The notes under the pieces: model-generated
Told to the model about the DNA's origin: nothing
The model's input: only the letters and a program-made list of their open reading frames with translations
Databases searched by the model: none
In this document: piece after piece, positions 7,901 through 8,019 of the stretch
Layout: each line of letters starts with the position of its first letter
Numbering within the stretch: position 1 is the first letter of the stretch
Made by a program: the position numbers and the translations under genes
Source of the DNA: Candidatus Kuenenia stuttgartensis
Lineage (GTDB): Bacteria; Bacteroidota; Bacteroidia; Flavobacteriales_D; Crocinitomicaceae
DNA length: 8,019 bases
Assembly: GCA_943326025.2 (NCBI GenBank)
Contig: CALPRR020000112.1
Span: forward strand, 1 to 8,019
Reading direction: 5' to 3'

Positions 7901-8019
7901 TTTTTATTAAAAGGATATGGTATTAAAGATCGTAATTTTACGCTGTTAATCTATAATAGATGGGGAGAAGTGGTTCATGAATCAAAATCAATAAATGAAC
8001 CTTGGAACGGTACACGAGA
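1925..8019 (+). CDS. Giant T9SS-secreted surface protein with CUB, reelin-like, SprB-type and PKD domains (3' end beyond window)
   Basis: This is an uninterrupted frame of 2031 codons, still open at the right edge. The ATG at 1925 is the first start after an in-frame TAA at 1910-1912 and leads straight into a signal peptide. Residue order: signal peptide 1-19; CUB-like 35-139; Cys-rich linker 145-168; reelin-subrepeat-like 219-378; degenerate SprB-like module about 443-519; four 244-residue tandem units 527-1502; three SprB-like modules 1503-1727; Ig-like segment 1729-1806; two PKD domains 1809-1891 and 1892-1971; start of the T9SS type-B C-terminal domain from about 1976. From typical lengths of that domain, about 30-40 residues are missing, giving roughly 2070 in total. 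Known T9SS substrates with this ending cross the outer membrane and stay at the cell surface or are released; F. johnsoniae SprB, a gliding adhesin, is the best-known example. This protein is far shorter than SprB and has a different N-terminus, so a gliding role is only a possibility. Adhesin or surface filament is the best general description. Confidence 0.9.
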   Translation, partial: MRRLFTILFILFASVYSIAQSWDMTANQTITINSCSGTIYDAGGVGGNYSNSEASSVILNSGNPSLGASITFTSFNLQANFDYLYIYAGSGNTGALLATLTGNGIPSPATYTSTNATLTLYFVSSNSVTRPGFEATISCTSIPLCNDGIQNGAETGIDCGGCTSCPPCFSIPQVADATSSATADDYLLPCVGGTVNLTAVGQNSIPLLSTTFNDSTPGLGWNFVGSGMFDNPCGPSPNGTPHIWFGNTSPHPRTLTTNEMNLPCGGRICFDLKFSEQGGAGSCEGPDLDNEGVALMYSVDCGSTFAPIAYFKSDGTIQPYNTMTPGNSVFGPTAFTDWHNYCFDLPPDAFSDHTIIRWHQEETSGAGFDHWGLDEINVTATNCTPYYFDWAHIPGYPDSANVSATITQTTTFDVIYTNGINDTIPSQITVFVDTIFNSIITTVKESCMTYTDGTAIFKGQGSVGPYTFTLDGPNGFHQVYVGDSIATATNLPAGNFTLTTSTTNICSIVDTLSIQEGFPIPNVTLGPISTHLCFGDGPVTITSNVSDGLPGYTYSWSNGNTTPQITVGAGNYSLTVTDQRGCSGPVQTAVVLQDMSPINANAGPNLSFCKMNNGPVSIIGSIQIASGGIWSGGNGTYSPSNTSLNLNYTPTAAERNQGFVDLTLSSTGNHNCPPDSDTMRITFFTFAETISFSKINSKCSGANSGSAIVTSVGAYSPSTYSWDNAVATGLNTRNNLSPGNHTVRIINSMGCDTTLNFTITEPALLTMTMTPLNAHLCFGDPNITITSSVLGGTAPYIYSWNTGQSTPNLTAGVGTHILSVTDQNACGPVVRTSIFTQDLLPIAVNAGNDINVCRENPGTVNLIGTVQTASGGRWTGASGIFSPSVNSLNVNYTPTVNEVAQGHLDLTLISTGNNNCPAMSDVMRINFLSFVENINLTLTNVTCFGYNNGQANVVTTGLYSPSTFSWDNGPVSATNSISNLAPGIHSVKIINSMGCDTTLTYTITQPLALSLSVTPPLTHLCFGDGPITLTSSVSGGSLPYSYTWSNGQNTPNVIVGSGNYTLTVTDQFNCPSVSQSAIINQDALPILADAGSDVRVCRQNPGIIHLVGTVQTATGGVWSGGNGTYTPSNSSLNLFYTPTITEVSQGFVDLILTTTGNNNCLANSDIVRISFLSFSESITINTSPITCFGANNGIANVSTSGSFSPANYSWDNGAVVTSGSKNNLTPGSHQLRIINTMGCDTTINFFIVEPPQLSMNISPVSAHLCFGDGPIQITSSVLGGVAPYSYSWNTGATTNNLTAGPGTYVLTVRDHNNCGPISKTSIITQDILPIMCNAGFDKNVCRQNPGTIAIQGIVQTATGGIWSGGNGTYNPSNTSLNLNYTPTPSEVGQGFLDLTLITTGNNNCLADTDVVRINFLSFAENIILNTTNVTCKGYNNGRATVTTSGAYSPSRFSWDNTVPTFNNSQLSLSPGMHQVRIINSMGCDTTLFFTITEPNQLVANIVNTTENLCYGNQNGTALISVNGGVAPYSFSWNTNPVQTNAQAIGLAGGTYICSVLDIYNCQTNISVTITEPPVIQLSLNSINPSCAGFSNGALASITSGGILPYQYLWSNGATSSSIINLVHGNYSLTVRDAKGCIAQSSLAVIDPPQLIANITNDTIICPNSSLQLSVSAFGGTGLYSYIWNPGGMQSQSVTVSPLSNQIYTCIVRDANNCSVNLSSHVNIKTFDNLDLIASVNSNEVCLDDTVFLSAQYLGSDPSVNISWVFCPTCSTDYPILQVPISDTYYVLEATDNCGIVIRDSVFVSVLPSPNVLILPLFDSICPGQMVSFKSVGDNSPNWAYSWDFGDSTFSSGMNPTHIYYESGTYPVFLSIIDGNGCHAKNQNQSTVVVYPKANADFLISSYSEDLINPVFTFENHSSDATSYNWIFGDGLTSQDFNPTHEYSKYGIYEIILEANNSFGCIDTAKQFVTVTASYALYAPNAFTLNDDNINELFLLKGYGIKDRNFTLLIYNRWGEVVHESKSINEPWNGTR
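2027..2341 (+). other. CUB-like domain
   Basis: Residues 35-139 begin and end with cysteines (Cys35, Cys139). They contain the CUB-style pattern of an early Gly/Asp-rich segment (TIYDAGGVGGNYSN), a beta-rich centre (ITFTSFNLQANFDYLYIYAG, with the hallmark DYLYIYAG strand) and a late aromatic strand (LTLYFVSSNSVTRPGFEATI). CUB domains are extracellular beta-sandwiches that bind proteins or carbohydrates, often through calcium. They are common in animals and also occur in Bacteroidota surface proteins. Confidence 0.8.
2357..2428 (+). other. Cys-rich linker with CNDGIQNG...DCGG motif
   Basis: Residues 145-168 start with CNDGIQNGAETGIDCGG and finish with three further cysteines (CTSC and PPC), six in 24 residues. 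This short motif recurs in Bacteroidota secreted proteins, often next to beta-sandwich domains. It probably forms a disulfide-bonded knot that separates the CUB-like and reelin-like domains. Confidence 0.75.
2579..3058 (+). other. Reelin-subrepeat-like domain
   Basis: Residues 219-378 follow the layout of the subrepeats of the animal protein reelin: W...G......CG (GWNFVGSGMFDNPCG), then R...T..L (RTLTTNEMNL), then a beta strand with Cys (GGRICFDLKF), then C..PD...E.VAL.YS...G (CEGPDLDNEGVALMYSVDCG), then LP..A (LPPDAFSD) and finally the strong RW.Q...G...D.W.LDE block (residues 357-376). In reelin these modules are extracellular jelly-roll folds involved in receptor binding and assembly. The match is from motif memory and not a database search. 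The ligand here is unknown. Confidence 0.72.
3251..3481 (+). repeat. Degenerate SprB-like module before the main array
   Basis: Residues 443-519 contain SCMTYTDGTAIFKGQGSVGP, YTFTLDG, a LPAGNFTL strand and a late ICSIVDTLSIQEG, in the order expected of an SprB repeat (Cys-x-G start, GG.PY.Y centre, L.AG.Y strand, Cys then TI.E end). The central SW.NG signature is replaced by LDGPNG. It is more diverged than the modules in the array. The preceding residues 379-442 are Thr/Asn-rich and unassigned. Confidence 0.55.
3503..4234 (+). repeat. Tandem unit A (244 aa): SprB-like + WSGGNGTY module + SprB-like variant
   Basis: Residues 527-770. The unit has three parts. Part 1 (unit positions 1-72) is SprB-like: HLCFGDGP, YTYSWSNG, GNYSLTVTDQ, Cys56. 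Part 2 (73-160) starts at NANAG and holds WSGGNGTYSPSNTSLNLNY, YTPT, DLTL and NHNC. Part 3 (161-244) is a second SprB-like module with SPSTYSWDN and IINSMGCDTT and ends FTITEP. Cysteines sit at unit positions 7, 56, 83, 146, 173 and 225. By hand count it is the most diverged copy, about 52-54% identical to B and C, and has CKMNNG where the others have CR(E/Q)NPG. Confidence 0.88.
4235..4966 (+). repeat. Tandem unit B (244 aa)
   Basis: Residues 771-1014, the same three-part layout and exact length as unit A, aligning without a gap. All six cysteines are in register. By hand count it is closest to unit D (158/244 identical). Local differences are DPNI in place of DGPI after HLCFG, and GRWTGASGIF in place of GxWSGGNGTY in the middle module, so the central glycine-rich turn is altered in this copy only. 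Confidence 0.88.
4967..5698 (+). repeat. Tandem unit C (244 aa)
   Basis: Residues 1015-1258, with the same layout, length and six-cysteine register. Its first part shares SNG..TP and VG.GNY with unit A, while its middle part (CRQNPG, QTATGG, WSGGNGTY) is closest to unit D (63/88 identical by hand count). The otherwise invariant IINSMGCDTT of the third part reads IINTMGCDTT here. Confidence 0.88.
5699..6430 (+). repeat. Tandem unit D (244 aa), last full copy
   Basis: Residues 1259-1502, again exactly 244 residues with all six cysteines in register plus one extra (Cys at unit position 74, in MCNAG). It is closest to B overall and to C in the middle module. After it, the next sequence begins as a fifth copy, with its first cysteine at 6449 exactly in phase, but the 88-residue middle module is absent. 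Confidence 0.88.
6431..7105 (+). repeat. Three SprB-like modules following the array
   Basis: Residues 1503-1582, 1583-1657 and 1658-1727. The first two are classical SprB repeats: C(Y/A)G..NG.A, GG..PY...W, a G.Y strand, a D..xC turn and an end of the TEPP or IDPP type. The third (TIICPNSSLQLSVSAFGG onward) is a related Ig-like variant with IWNPGG in place of SWSNG. In SprB such repeats form an extended surface filament, and the same role is inferred here. Confidence 0.8.
7109..7342 (+). other. Ig-like segment, unassigned family
   Basis: Residues 1729-1806 have the alternating pattern of a beta-sandwich with four cysteines: CLDDTVFLSA, SWVFCPTC (a tight CPTC turn), a DTYYVLEATDNCG strand and a final RDSVFVSVLP. 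It resembles the Ig-like 'C.GD.v.L.a' segments that precede PKD domains in Bacteroidota surface proteins. I cannot name a specific family. Confidence 0.5.
7349..7837 (+). other. Two PKD domains
   Basis: Residues 1809-1891 and 1892-1971. The first has the PKD core YSWDFGD, then NPTHIYYESGTYPVFLSIID. The second has YNWIFGDG, then NPTHEYSKYGIYEIILEAN. Both match the W.FGDG....NP.H.Y...G.Y.V.L pattern. PKD domains are extracellular beta-sandwich spacers or binding modules and commonly sit immediately before a T9SS C-terminal domain. Each has a late cysteine after the last strand (GCHAK, GCIDT). Confidence 0.93.
7850..8019 (+). other. T9SS type-B (gliding-motility-associated) C-terminal domain, truncated by window edge
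   Basis: From about residue 1976 the sequence reads LYAPNAFTLNDDNINE, then FTLLIYNRWGEVVHES, then NEPWNGTR at the edge. This is the hallmark YxPNAFTPN....N..F......i....l.IYNRWGe.vfes.....WdGt of the CHU_C/TIGR04131 domain. The final part (normally G....GvY.w.i.....) lies outside the window. In known cases this domain is the T9SS export and surface-retention signal and usually needs a PorP/SprF-type partner protein. Confidence 0.93.

Noticed and set aside
1925..8019. Frameshift or assembly collapse in the repeat gene
   Set aside because: Full translation by hand shows one open frame with every domain boundary in register, and the four units differ enough to be assembled separately.

Overview
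The window is AT-rich (roughly one third G+C) and looks like a member of the Bacteroidota, most likely a Flavobacteriia-type lineage. Two observations support this. The largest gene ends in the gliding-motility-type C-terminal domain used by the type IX secretion system (T9SS), a system confined to that phylum. The same protein is also built from SprB-type repeats and PKD domains and carries the Cys-rich 'CNDGIQNG...DCGG' motif, all common in flavobacterial surface proteins. Translation starts lack Shine-Dalgarno sequences at normal spacing, as is usual there.

Layout, all on the + strand. Positions 1-166 hold no gene I can defend, apart from a possible promoter for the next gene. 167-700 is a complete msrA (methionine sulfoxide reductase A). 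725-1657 follows after 24 bases and encodes a MurG-like/GT28-type glycosyltransferase that appears to lack the last few dozen residues of its family. 1658-1924 is a very AT-rich intergenic stretch with several inverted repeats, one of them placed just before the next start codon. 1925-8019 is one uninterrupted reading frame of at least 2031 codons that runs off the right edge of the window. I translated it in full and found no internal stop or frameshift.

The large protein is a secreted, multi-domain surface protein. In order it has a signal peptide, a CUB-like domain, a Cys-rich linker, a reelin-subrepeat-like domain and a degenerate SprB-like module. Four tandem 244-residue units follow, each exactly 732 bp with no gaps between copies. 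After these come three further SprB-like modules, an Ig-like segment, two PKD domains and the start of a T9SS type-B (CHU_C/TIGR04131) C-terminal domain. The likely role is a cell-surface adhesin or filament. Its ligand and function cannot be read from sequence.

The two small genes probably form a short operon; the large gene is probably transcribed separately. No functional link between the two parts is evident. The most notable content is the exact-length, six-cysteine repeat array and the pairing of CUB and reelin-like modules, both better known from animal extracellular proteins, in a bacterial T9SS substrate. I see no CRISPR, mobile element, RNA gene or new enzyme system.
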